From a virus: 64,000 bases of DNA. Location of the stretch: positions 1 to 64,000 of the IMG/VR virus record IMGVR_UViG_3300025687_000024, one strand, 5' to 3'. Positions 23,575 to 32,562 of the stretch are shown one piece after another (positions within the stretch are counted from its first letter, which is position 1; each line of letters opens with the position of its first letter). The notes beneath the pieces were generated by a model that worked only from the letters and a program-made list of their open reading frames with translations, searched no databases and was not told the DNA's origin. The position numbers were made by a program, and so were the translations under genes.

Positions 23575-26500
23575 ATGACCATCACCTCTGACCAGCTCCG
23601 CGCCGCTGTCGAGCAGTACCTCCCCACCACGGTGAACTACGCCGCGGACCCGGACACGGGGGACATCGACAAGGCGGCGGTGTTCGCGCGGGTGCGTCAG
23701 GTGCTCAACGTCGCCCTGGCGCTCGATGCCGAGGCGGTGTTCTACCTGGTGCACTTGGCGGTACAGCGGCTGGTTGAGCAGGTCGAGGAGACCCAGGCCA
23801 TCCTGACCACACTGCAGGACAGCGACCACCTGCGCGCCGTCACCCCCGAAGCTCCCCGCGGGATCGCGAGTACGCAGCGACTCCGCGCAGCTCGGTTCCG
23901 GGTGTTGCAGGTGAAGGGGAGCATCCGGCGGCAGGGCTCCGTAGGTGCCACCGCATACGCAGCGCTGCAGGACGATCTCATGGGGTTCTTGCAGGAGGAA
24001 GTGCACCCCAATGCGCGCAACCGGGCGCTGGTGGCGCGCGCGCTGCGCGAGCAGGCCGAGCTGCTCGATGCAGCCTGGGTGGCTTCTCTGGCTGAGTGCG
24101 CGAGTACCTTTGCGGTCTACGACGACTTCGTCGAGCAGGACCTGGCCACGGCCGCGGTGGCGGCGCTGCTCGATGACGTCACCCAACGCATCGTAGAGCT
24201 CGAGGCACAGATCGCGCAGGCATCGGCCGGCGGTGCCCTGGATGTCGAGAGCCTCCTGGTAGACGTAGCTGCAGCTGTGGCTGCGCTGCGCATCGCAGGG
24301 AGTCCCCCGAGCATTGCGGGCACGGTGACGCGGGAGATCGCAGCCGACGGCTCCACGGAGCCCGACTACCGGCTCATCGAGGGGACAGCTCTCACCAAGC
24401 CCCCGTGCATCGTGGACGAGGGGACGGGTTCGCTGGATATCCTCCCCCTGGCGGCGGCGGATAGCGGCGTTCCTGTCGACGACGGCGACGGGGACCTGAC
24501 CACGCCCACGTATCAGGATGCCTCCGCTGATTTCGTGGCAGCGGGCATCGTTGCAGGGCACTACCTCACGGTGGTGGTGACGGGAGCGAGCTACCGCATC
24601 ACGCAGGTGACCGAAACGGCGCTGGAGGTCGCCCCCGAGATCCCTACGGGCCTCAGCGATGGGCGCTACGTGGTTACCGAGGATGTGCCCGGTGCGCGCT
24701 TCGCTGCTGAGGCGGGCAGTTTCATGGCGTCCTACTCGGGAGGGGCCACCGGGACGTCGGCGCTGCTCTCCGGCACCGCGGGGGCCTTCGTGCGCTCCGA
24801 GACAGGCGGCGCGGATGGAAGCAATCTGCGGACGCGCGGCAGTGACGGTCAGGTGCTGGCCGAGTTCTGCGCGGGGAGTGCCGGGGAGATTGACTCCGGA
24901 GCAGACGACACGCTGTTCACCGACGCGACCGCGGCCTTCGTCACCGATGGCGTTTCTCCGGGTGACGTGCTCCATCTCGATGATGGAGACCCAGGAGACT
25001 ACACGGTCAGCGCAGTGTTGTCCGAGACCGAGCTGACCATCGCGGAGACGTTCTCCGGTACCGCGAGCGGCATCTCCTGGCAGGTTCACCAGGCGGGCGA
25101 TGTCTTCGTGGCTCCTGGAGCCGGGCTCATCGCTGCGGGGGTTGCCCCCGGGCACACCATCACGGTGGCTGGGACCGACTACACCGTCTCCGATCTGCTG
25201 AGCTCGACGAGCTTGCGCATCACGGGGACGTTCCCGGGGGCGCTGGCCGCGGCCGAGTGGTGCGTGCCCCTCGACGCGGACGAGTTCACCACCGCGGAGG
25301 CCCTGGCTGCGGACGCGACCTATGTGCTCGAGATCTTTGGCACTGGCGGTGCGCTGGACGGGGTCTACGCCATCGCGTCGGTGGCCGGGCGTGTCGTCAC
25401 GATCAGCGAGGACTTTCCGGTGACCGGCTTCGACGCCGTGGACTGGCTCGTCTACGAAGCGGATGGCTTGACCCAGCAGTTCGTGCAGACCGATGAGGAC
25501 CTGCAGGCCGCGGGTATCGCTGCTCTCATGGAAGATGCCGACGGCCGGTGGCTCACCACGCGCCTGCTGGTCGGGGCTGCCGAGTACGCCGTGGCGCGCG
25601 TCGCCGACACGGAGACGCTGCACGTGGCTGGGCGAGCGGCGCCCACCGCTCCCGGGGCATGGACGCTCTGCCTGGGCAGCACGACGCGGACGCTGCGCGA
25701 CAGTGTCAACAGCCCCTTCGGCGCGCACGCTCCTGGGGACGTCGTGATCCTGAACCCCGGGGCGAACAACGAAGCGGTCTCCACCATCGCCGAGGTGGTC
25801 GCCGCTGACGAAGTGCTTCTCGGCGCCCCCGTACCGGCAGACCTGGGCGGGGTCGACTACCTGGTGGGCACCTCGGTCACGTCGGGGATGGACCTGGTGG
25901 TGCGCGGGAAGCGAAGCCAGATCCGAGAGGTCATCAACGGCACTTCCCTACGCGTCGATCCGCCGTTGCCCCTCTACGTCGGAGTGGACGTACCCTACCT
26001 GGTGGTGCCCCGCGGTGCCGGGTTGACCACGCGCAAGTTGGTGGACACCTCCAGCGTGCTCACGGATGATCTCGTGGGCTGTGAGCTGCAGCTGATGCTG
26101 GGTCGCCCGTGGCGTGCGGTCGTGGAGGCGGTCGACGGAGACGAGCTGTTGCTCGACCGAGAGGTGCCGTCCGGACGCCGCGAGATCCCCTACCGTGTGC
26201 TGGCCCTGGCCGAGGGGACGGCCGAGATGGTGCGTGTGCCTGCAGTCGGCGCCGAGGTGGCCGCAGGAGACCTCTTGACCATCTGGGGGGATGGGACCGC
26301 CTACACGGTGGCCAGCGCTCCGACGGGCACCGGGATGCCGGTGACCCCCCAGGTCCCGGCGAACTACGCAGGGCGCACGCTCATCACGGTGCGTGGAGGT
26401 GCGCAGAGCTACGGGCGCTACCTGCTGTTGGTGCACGCGTATGAGGCGCTCTCGCTGGATACCGAGCTCGCCCAGCTGCGGCTTCATCTGGCTGAGGTGC

Positions 26501-27399
26501 TGACCGACTGGGGGGTTGATCGGACCGAGGTCACCGTCGGCGACGCTGGAACCGTGACGCCGGACGGGGACGCCGACGGGGTGTCTCCGTACTTCGACGC
26601 CCCCGCAGCGGACTTCATGGCCGCGGGGGCTCGCGCGGGCGATGTGCTCACCGCGGTGCTGAGTGTGGACGGGACACCCACGCCGACCGAGACCTACGTC
26701 ACCGAGGTAGCCTCAGCGACGCGCCTCGAGGTGGCCCCCGAGCTCGGGGAGTACCCGGTCATCACGTGGGTGCTCGAGCGGTCGAGCGTGTCGTGCGCGC
26801 TCTACGAGTGCTCGCGGCTAGAGGCTCAGCTCACCCAGCTCACCGGCGTGCTGGGAGGCTACACCACGCCGAGGTGCCCCGCCGTGGAAAACGTGCTCAC
26901 GTTGCTCAGCGACCAGGGCATGGACCGCGCAGCCGACTTGCTGCGCAGCGGGGACATGGAGGCGTTCGCCGCGCTGACCGAGAACGACACCAGCTACGCG
27001 AGCGCTGCGCGTACCGCGGTCCAGGAGGTGGGCGCGAGCACCCAGGACGGCACGGAGAGCAGCGCTACGTCCGCGACGGCCTATTCCCCGTCTTCCGGAA
27101 CCTCGCAGGAGATCGATATCCGCTCGAGCCTGTCCTCCGGGGCGGAGTTCTTGTCAGGGGAGGACCGCACGGCCACCGCACACAGCACCAGCGTGGACGA
27201 GATGCGCAACCGGGCGGTCTACGAGCTCACGGGGGAGGTTACCAGCTCCGCTGTGACTGACCAGGATGCTACGCTACCCTGGTTGGCCAAGACGGGCTCA
27301 CGGTCTGCTCGGATGAGTGCTCGCCTGGCTGAGATGCGTGCAGCTCTGGAGTACATCCGGGACCACCCGGAGGAGTTCGAGAGCGCGGAGGTTTCGTGA
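23575..27399 (+). CDS. Very large baseplate/tail structural protein with repeated beta modules
   Basis: A 1274-residue protein. The first 270 residues are helical (many Ala, Val, Glu, Gln). Then several copies of a beta module follow, with the pattern F-x-x-x-G-V-x-P-G-D-x-L ... Y-x-V ... L-x-V: for example FVTDGVSPGDVLHL, GVAPGHTITVAGTDYTVSDL, FMAAGARAGDVLTAVL. The last 200 residues are helical again, with Ser/Thr-rich parts (STQDGTESSATSAT). The start may be leaderless (see 23557-23574). It overlaps the next gene (GTGA). Likely a major baseplate or tail-fibre scaffold. No enzyme motif. Confidence 0.65.
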   Translation: MTITSDQLRAAVEQYLPTTVNYAADPDTGDIDKAAVFARVRQVLNVALALDAEAVFYLVHLAVQRLVEQVEETQAILTTLQDSDHLRAVTPEAPRGIASTQRLRAARFRVLQVKGSIRRQGSVGATAYAALQDDLMGFLQEEVHPNARNRALVARALREQAELLDAAWVASLAECASTFAVYDDFVEQDLATAAVAALLDDVTQRIVELEAQIAQASAGGALDVESLLVDVAAAVAALRIAGSPPSIAGTVTREIAADGSTEPDYRLIEGTALTKPPCIVDEGTGSLDILPLAAADSGVPVDDGDGDLTTPTYQDASADFVAAGIVAGHYLTVVVTGASYRITQVTETALEVAPEIPTGLSDGRYVVTEDVPGARFAAEAGSFMASYSGGATGTSALLSGTAGAFVRSETGGADGSNLRTRGSDGQVLAEFCAGSAGEIDSGADDTLFTDATAAFVTDGVSPGDVLHLDDGDPGDYTVSAVLSETELTIAETFSGTASGISWQVHQAGDVFVAPGAGLIAAGVAPGHTITVAGTDYTVSDLLSSTSLRITGTFPGALAAAEWCVPLDADEFTTAEALAADATYVLEIFGTGGALDGVYAIASVAGRVVTISEDFPVTGFDAVDWLVYEADGLTQQFVQTDEDLQAAGIAALMEDADGRWLTTRLLVGAAEYAVARVADTETLHVAGRAAPTAPGAWTLCLGSTTRTLRDSVNSPFGAHAPGDVVILNPGANNEAVSTIAEVVAADEVLLGAPVPADLGGVDYLVGTSVTSGMDLVVRGKRSQIREVINGTSLRVDPPLPLYVGVDVPYLVVPRGAGLTTRKLVDTSSVLTDDLVGCELQLMLGRPWRAVVEAVDGDELLLDREVPSGRREIPYRVLALAEGTAEMVRVPAVGAEVAAGDLLTIWGDGTAYTVASAPTGTGMPVTPQVPANYAGRTLITVRGGAQSYGRYLLLVHAYEALSLDTELAQLRLHLAEVLTDWGVDRTEVTVGDAGTVTPDGDADGVSPYFDAPAADFMAAGARAGDVLTAVLSVDGTPTPTETYVTEVASATRLEVAPELGEYPVITWVLERSSVSCALYECSRLEAQLTQLTGVLGGYTTPRCPAVENVLTLLSDQGMDRAADLLRSGDMEAFAALTENDTSYASAARTAVQEVGASTQDGTESSATSATAYSPSSGTSQEIDIRSSLSSGAEFLSGEDRTATAHSTSVDEMRNRAVYELTGEVTSSAVTDQDATLPWLAKTGSRSARMSARLAEMRAALEYIRDHPEEFESAEVS

Positions 27400-28055
27400 G
27401 CTACGACATCCAGACCATCTCCTTCGTGGACTCGCTCGCGGTGGAATCGATCACCGAGGTAGCTGGAGCGTCCCCCCGGGCGCTGCGGGTTGTGGGGGAG
27501 GGCTTCCGCTCCGCACAGCGCCTCGAGGTCAACGGCTACTACGTGGACACCTTCACGGTGGTCAACGACAGCTTGATGCTGGTCTACCCCGGCGCGGCCT
27601 TTGACTCGATCGGGACGGCCGACATGGTCATCTACGTCCTCTCGAGCTCATGGACGCGTGCGCGCAACACGCGCATCGTGTTCGGCCCCACGTCTCACGT
27701 GCGGAAGGTGACCGGGCTCTTGAAGCTGGCGCAGCAGGTGCTGAAGGTGCTCATCTCGGCGCCGGGGTCGAACAGGTTCAGCCTGGCCTCGGGCGGGGGC
27801 CTGACCTCCATGCTGGGAGCGAGCCTCTCGCCCGACGACAAGCCGGCGATCGCGGCCACGGTGGCGCAGGCGGTGGCCAGCACGCAGGAGCAGTTCGTGG
27901 CAGCCCAGACCGGCCGGCGCATCCCGGCTGACGAGCGGCTGATGGGGCTCTCGCTCCGCGGCGTGGCGTTCAACCCGGTGAGCATGGAGGTCGTTGCGTA
28001 CCTCCGCCTGCTGTCGTTCGCGGGCCGCTCGGTCGACATCCCCCTGACCCTCTGA
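27396..28055 (+). CDS. gp25-like baseplate wedge protein with N-terminal IPT-like domain
   Basis: A 219-residue protein starting at GTG 27396 (overlap GTGA). Residues 1-95 form an IPT/TIG-like Ig domain (ALRVVGEGFRSAQRLEVNGY). Residues about 105-219 resemble GPW/gp25-type wedge proteins: a helical start (LLKLAQQVLKVLISAPGSN), a Gly-rich turn, a helix with Gln/Ala (ATVAQAVASTQEQF), and strands at the end (FNPVSMEVVAYLRLLSF). gp25 is a core wedge protein of contractile tails. It is followed by the J-like gene, the standard order. The match is by pattern, moderately confident. Confidence 0.6.
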   Translation: MSYDIQTISFVDSLAVESITEVAGASPRALRVVGEGFRSAQRLEVNGYYVDTFTVVNDSLMLVYPGAAFDSIGTADMVIYVLSSSWTRARNTRIVFGPTSHVRKVTGLLKLAQQVLKVLISAPGSNRFSLASGGGLTSMLGASLSPDDKPAIAATVAQAVASTQEQFVAAQTGRRIPADERLMGLSLRGVAFNPVSMEVVAYLRLLSFAGRSVDIPLTL

Positions 28056-28062
28056 GGCACAC

Positions 28063-30615
28063 ATGGCTACCAACGTCGAGACCCTTCTGCAGGAACTCGT
28101 CGCCATCTACGACGACACCATCGACACCGGCACGGGGTCCTCCTTCCACTCCCAGGTCATCACGCCGCTGCTGGCCCGCCTCGGGGACGACCCGCTGTCG
28201 GTGGATGCCGAGGCGCTCATCCAGCAGGTGGTGGAGGAATACGACGACACCATCGATACGTCTGACTACTCGGACTTCCGGGACCTGGTCATCCGGATCA
28301 TGTCCATCATCCAGGAGCCGCTGCGGCGCGAGATCGCTGGGATCAAGGTCGGGCTGAGCCTCAACGACTACGAGGCGGCGACGCGCGCCGAGGTCGATGC
28401 CCTGTTGGGCAACTACTTCACTGCTCTGGGAGAGGGCGGAGTCGCGACGGGCACCGTGCGTGTCTGGTTCTACTCCCCGCAGTCGGCCACCTTCTCCACG
28501 CTGATGCGGTTCTACACGGGCGGGGGGTTGAACTTCTACCCCAGCGCGACGCAGAGCATCAGCGCTACCCAGATGAGCTTCCAGCAAGCCGGGAGCCTCT
28601 ACTACGCCGACGTGACCGTCACGGCGGAGGCGCGGGGATCGGACTACAGCGTGGGGGCCGGGGCGATCATCGGTGTGAGCGGCTTGGCGGGAGTCGCGCG
28701 GGTGAGCAACACGTCGTCGTTCGCTGTGGTGGCTGACGACGAGACCAAGGCGGAGGGGGTCGAACGGGCGCAGACCTCGGTGACGCAGCGTACGCTGGCC
28801 ACGCTGCAGGGCATCGGCTTCGTCCTGGACGAGAGCTACAGCGCCTACGCGCCGTTTCAGGTCATCGGCAAGGGCGAAGACGAGATGGAGCGCGACATCG
28901 TCTGGGGACCTGCGATGGTGTCCGGTCTTCCCGGCGGCATCGTCGGCGACAGCCTTCCGTCCGTGGGCGCCGGTGCCCACATCCACATCGGAGGCATGAC
29001 CGACGTGTACGCGTACCAGCCGGCCCCCGACACGGGAACGCTGGAGATCGCGGACATCACCGACTGGGGCGTGCGCGTGGCTGCGGGGACGCACGGGTAC
29101 ACCCAGGCAGGGGGAGCTACGAGCATCTGGCGGGATGACCACGGGCACTTCGCCACCAAGGGGGTGGCTGCCGGGGACAAGCTGCGCCTCGGAGCTGATC
29201 TCTATGACATCGACGTGGTGAGCGAAGGCGAGCTCGAGATCGACGGGTCGCTCGACGGCTCGATGTACGAGCAGACCTACGAGGTCGTGCGGCAGTATGA
29301 GGGGTACATCGACATCCCGCTGTTCGACCTCGTGGCTCTCGACAGCTCGGGCGAGGCTGTGCTGGATGACGACGACAACCCGGTCCAGCCGACGCCGGGG
29401 GATCCCGACCTGGGGCAGCTACTCGATGAGCTCGGCGAGCCCGTGGTCAAGAGCGACAACATCTGCGAGGGGAACCTGCAACTCCCGCTGGTGGCCCCAG
29501 TCTCGGTGCAGCATCTCGACCCCCTCACCCTGGAGGCCACGGGGACCTACATTCCCTGCTGCGACGTGGTGCTGGTGACGACGCCGGCGGGGTTCACCGG
29601 CGGTGGGCCGGCGGCGAAGGCTGCGGGCTTGGTGCGCGTGTTCTTCCGGGAAGCGGTCAACGCCTGGGCGGACTGGCTGACGACTCGCTTCACCTACCAG
29701 ACGAGGACGTTCCGCCCTGTGCGGTTGACGGGCCCCACCTACACTGCGCGCATCGCGGATGTGGGAGGCACGCTCACGCTCATCCTCGAGGATGACTACA
29801 CCGCGGAGTTCTCCGGCGGCTGGCGCTTCCTCTTCGACGGCACGGTGTGGGAGGCCTTGAGCCTGACCGAGGTGGCGGGGGAGACGCACGTGACCACGAG
29901 GGTCGAGCCTGCGGCGGCCAAGCCGTCGGCGACGTTCTCGGCACTCAAGGGGGTGCTCGAGGCCGACATGCAGCAGGACGAGGACACGGGGCTCTACTAC
30001 ATGGACGTGCTGGTCGAGGCGCTGCTCAACGGGGCCGCGGGCAACCTGGCCGCGGACACCGAGCTCGCGGTGACAGCGTTCAAGGCCGAGGGGTGGACCG
30101 TCCACAACCTGAGCGCATCCGATGCGTTCAGCACACGAGAGAAGGCCTACCTGCGGCTGACTCGCTGGGTCAACGACGACGTGGATCTCGAGGATCCGCT
30201 GACCGCGCCGGCGGTGCAGCTCTACTACAGGTACGCGTCGGGCTTGAGTTCGCTGCAGGACTTCGTCGAGAGCGAGGACGAGCGCTGCGTCGGAGAGGAC
30301 ATCCTCATCAAGCACTACCGCCCGCTCTACGTCGCCGGCGACTTCCTGGTAGGTGGCATCACCGAGGAAGCGGCGGGAGACCTCCTGGAGGAGACCATCA
30401 ACGCGGTCGCGCCCGACGACGGCCTCGAGGTAGCTGACCTGGTAGATGAGCTGAAGGGAAGCGCCACGCGGGTGCGGTCTCCGCTCACCCTGGTGGCCTT
30501 GGGACAGGATGCCCAGCGCAGGTGGACTGCCGAGGTGGTCGACGACACGGTGAGCACCACGCGCATCCAGCACCTGGTCTACGATGCCGAGAGGACGACC
30601 ATCACGGCGGAGTAG
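28063..30615 (+). CDS. Baseplate J-like wedge protein
   Basis: An 850-residue protein at ATG 28063. The first 120 residues are helical and acidic. The core (about residues 125-400) fits baseplate J: an Arg/Glu-containing helix that ends in SLNDYEAATRAEVDALLGNY, then beta units with FYSPQSATFSTLMRFYTGGG and RGSDYSVGAGAIIGVSG, the SxxYNVGAG-like motif of J-type proteins. A GD-type module follows (GVAAGDKLRLGADLYDIDVV). The C-terminal third is helical and Asp/Glu rich. It is placed after a gp25-like gene, the usual order. The stop lies close to the convergent minus-strand gene, whose end overlaps by 14 bases. The J-like assignment is reasonably strong. Confidence 0.75.
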   Translation: MATNVETLLQELVAIYDDTIDTGTGSSFHSQVITPLLARLGDDPLSVDAEALIQQVVEEYDDTIDTSDYSDFRDLVIRIMSIIQEPLRREIAGIKVGLSLNDYEAATRAEVDALLGNYFTALGEGGVATGTVRVWFYSPQSATFSTLMRFYTGGGLNFYPSATQSISATQMSFQQAGSLYYADVTVTAEARGSDYSVGAGAIIGVSGLAGVARVSNTSSFAVVADDETKAEGVERAQTSVTQRTLATLQGIGFVLDESYSAYAPFQVIGKGEDEMERDIVWGPAMVSGLPGGIVGDSLPSVGAGAHIHIGGMTDVYAYQPAPDTGTLEIADITDWGVRVAAGTHGYTQAGGATSIWRDDHGHFATKGVAAGDKLRLGADLYDIDVVSEGELEIDGSLDGSMYEQTYEVVRQYEGYIDIPLFDLVALDSSGEAVLDDDDNPVQPTPGDPDLGQLLDELGEPVVKSDNICEGNLQLPLVAPVSVQHLDPLTLEATGTYIPCCDVVLVTTPAGFTGGGPAAKAAGLVRVFFREAVNAWADWLTTRFTYQTRTFRPVRLTGPTYTARIADVGGTLTLILEDDYTAEFSGGWRFLFDGTVWEALSLTEVAGETHVTTRVEPAAAKPSATFSALKGVLEADMQQDEDTGLYYMDVLVEALLNGAAGNLAADTELAVTAFKAEGWTVHNLSASDAFSTREKAYLRLTRWVNDDVDLEDPLTAPAVQLYYRYASGLSSLQDFVESEDERCVGEDILIKHYRPLYVAGDFLVGGITEEAAGDLLEETINAVAPDDGLEVADLVDELKGSATRVRSPLTLVALGQDAQRRWTAEVVDDTVSTTRIQHLVYDAERTTITAE

Positions 30616-30787
30616 GGCAGGTAGGGCAGCGGTAGACGATGCGGCCGCTCGCGTTGACCTCCGGGGCCATGAGGCGCTGGCAGTCAGGGCAGCGTTCGGG
30701 CTCCAGCAGGCTCTGCAGAGGCTGATGGTCTTTCAGGAGCTCCGCGGCCAGGCTCGGGGGGAGCGCTCTCGGCTTCTGGGTCGTCAC
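30602..30787 (-). CDS. Small zinc-ribbon protein, minus-strand insert
   Basis: A 61-residue protein on the minus strand. Start GTG at 30785-30787 is preceded by AAGGAGG at 5 bases, a strong Shine-Dalgarno. The C-terminal half holds CPDC and CPTC, a four-cysteine zinc ribbon. The N-terminus is Pro/Leu/Lys-rich. The stop overlaps the end of the plus-strand J-like gene by 14 bases. It lies against the direction of the surrounding 22 kb operon and may be a moron-type insertion. Role unknown. Confidence 0.65.
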   Translation of the reverse strand: MTTQKPRALPPSLAAELLKDHQPLQSLLEPERCPDCQRLMAPEVNASGRIVYRCPTCPTPP

Positions 30788-31031
30788 GGCGGCCTCCTTG
30801 GATGACCCGAAGGGTGGGTACTCCGGGGATGGGATATGCTAGTTTCCTCGCGGCCGCAGATACTTCGTGTTCGAGGTAGGCTGGGTCCACGTCCCCGCTG
30901 GCGCGGAGCTGCTCCAGGACGAAGGAGAGGTAGTCCAGATGGTCGCCGCAGAAGTTGAACCGCAGGAAGTCCAGCTCTTCGGGAGGCTCCACGGCGCTAC
31001 TTCGGCAGGTCTTCGCGTTGCAGGTGAACAT
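30684..31031 (-). CDS. Small Cys-containing protein, minus-strand insert
   Basis: A 115-residue minus-strand protein from ATG 31029-31031 to the stop at 30684. Codon use is strongly C/G-ending, so it looks coding. It starts MFTCNAKTC and has a helical, acidic middle (EELDFLRFNFCGDHLDYLSF). Its C-terminal 35 residues overlap the downstream minus gene in another frame by 104 bases. Its start codon shares the hexamer ACATGT with the ATG of the plus-strand gene at 31030, an unusual arrangement. No strong Shine-Dalgarno is seen, so a longer start upstream is possible. Function is unknown. Confidence 0.5.
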   Translation of the reverse strand: MFTCNAKTCRSSAVEPPEELDFLRFNFCGDHLDYLSFVLEQLRASGDVDPAYLEHEVSAAARKLAYPIPGVPTLRVIQGGRRDDPEAESAPPEPGRGAPERPSASAEPAGARTLP

Positions 31032-32562
31032 GTCTGAGCTCAGCACCACCGCACTGGACAGGAACGGCATCCAGCGGCTCCTGAACGATAACATCAGGGA
31101 CCTGCAGTTCGTGGATGTCAGCTCGTCCGAGTTCGCCAACCCGTCAGCGGGCTACACGGGCTACGCAGCGAACGGCTACTGGTACTTCCAAGGAGCTCTA
31201 CGGCCGCTGGAGGTACCGTACAAGGCGCTGTGGGCGCAGGAGGGCGAAGGCGCCCCGTCGCTGCACCGGGGGGATCTCGACTCCTTCCCTGACCGCATCC
31301 TCGTGGTGACGACCGACGTGGAGGTGGTGCTGCTCGACGCCGACAGCCTCGACGTGTGGATGCGCTTCGTCCTGCTGCTCGGACCGGCTGGCGGCGCCTA
31401 CGGCAACTTCCTGGGCGGGCCTGCCACCGAGATCTACCAGGCCAGGTTCTGCGAGGGTTACCTGGTAGTAGCCACCAGTGCGGGACTGCGCGTCGCAGAC
31501 TTCCGCCAGGATAGGGGGACGGTGCACGCGCAAGGGGACTCCATGCGCTCGCGGTACAAGGACGACGGGGCGCCCTACGTCGGACTCTCGCTGCGCAACG
31601 CCGATGAGTACCTCGAGTACGCCCCGCTGGCGGCGTCCGCTGACCTGGCTGACGACGTGACCTCTTGCTGTGCCGTGGCTCCTGTGGGGGACTCCGTTGT
31701 CGCGGCGCTGGGGACCCCGACGGGGCTCGCAGCGCTCGTGCTCTACGAAGGCGCTCTGGGGGTACCAACAGCCAAGACCCACGCGACGTTCTCGCAAGAC
31801 TACGCAGCCTCCGGCGGGCGCGCGCTGGACGACGCTGACGGCGACGCGGTGACGCCCTACTTCACGGACGATCCGCGCACGTGGGAGAGCGATGGAGTGC
31901 GCCCGGGAGACGTGCTCGCGCTGCCAGGGAGCTCCCACCGGGTGGTCGAGGTGACCGACCAGCACCTCGAGGTGGTACCGGAGCTCTCCGTGACTGCGCT
32001 GGAGGACGACTACACCATCTTCCGCCCGGTGTCTGCCGTGCTGGTGCGCGATGGCGGCGTGCTCTACTACGCGAACGGCACGACGCGGGTGGCGCGAGAG
32101 AGCACCGAGGACTGGTACACGGGCCCGGGCTTGCTGGACCCCTTCGGGGCGTCGGCCAACGGGGTGCCGCTGCACAGCTTGGTCACCGCGGTACACTGCA
32201 TCGTCCCGCGAGGCACGGACTACTACGTGGGCACCGACCTCGGTGTGTTCTTCGCCCCGGATGCGTCCTTCGACACGCAGACTGCCGCCGAGCTGCGCTA
32301 CGCCGCTTCCGAGGGCAGCGTGGCGGTCACCTACCCGGTCTTGGAGGGAGTGATCAACGAAGTGGTCGCCCTGGCAGTCGACCCGGAGACCGGGCACGTG
32401 CTGGTGGCCGCCACGGACGAGGCGGCCTCTTGCGTGACCGAGATCGACGTGAGCATCCACCAGGCGTTCCGCTACTTCGCGACCGACGACCTCGGGGGAA
32501 CAGTCAACGCCCTGGCGGCTTTCCGCAACCCCCAAGGCCCGCCTGACGCGGAGGTGAGCTGA
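31030..32562 (+). CDS. Baseplate/tail protein with beta modules
   Basis: A 510-residue protein. I chose ATG 31030 over an upstream in-frame start at 30955, because the latter would overlap the minus-strand gene by 75 more bases and has no better ribosome site. The fold is beta-rich, with YAANGYWYFQGALRPLEVPY near the start and a GD-type module at about residues 270-340 (PYFTDDPRTWESDGVRPGDV ... HRVVEVTDQHLEVVPEL). Propeller-like strands with Asp/Gly turns are likely elsewhere. It overlaps the next gene (TGATG). A baseplate or fibre attachment role fits the context. No enzyme motif. Confidence 0.6.
   Translation: MSELSTTALDRNGIQRLLNDNIRDLQFVDVSSSEFANPSAGYTGYAANGYWYFQGALRPLEVPYKALWAQEGEGAPSLHRGDLDSFPDRILVVTTDVEVVLLDADSLDVWMRFVLLLGPAGGAYGNFLGGPATEIYQARFCEGYLVVATSAGLRVADFRQDRGTVHAQGDSMRSRYKDDGAPYVGLSLRNADEYLEYAPLAASADLADDVTSCCAVAPVGDSVVAALGTPTGLAALVLYEGALGVPTAKTHATFSQDYAASGGRALDDADGDAVTPYFTDDPRTWESDGVRPGDVLALPGSSHRVVEVTDQHLEVVPELSVTALEDDYTIFRPVSAVLVRDGGVLYYANGTTRVARESTEDWYTGPGLLDPFGASANGVPLHSLVTAVHCIVPRGTDYYVGTDLGVFFAPDASFDTQTAAELRYAASEGSVAVTYPVLEGVINEVVALAVDPETGHVLVAATDEAASCVTEIDVSIHQAFRYFATDDLGGTVNALAAFRNPQGPPDAEVS

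Noticed and set aside
30955-31029. Upstream start of the 31030 gene
   Set aside because: Would lie on the coding part of the minus-strand gene and has no better ribosome site.
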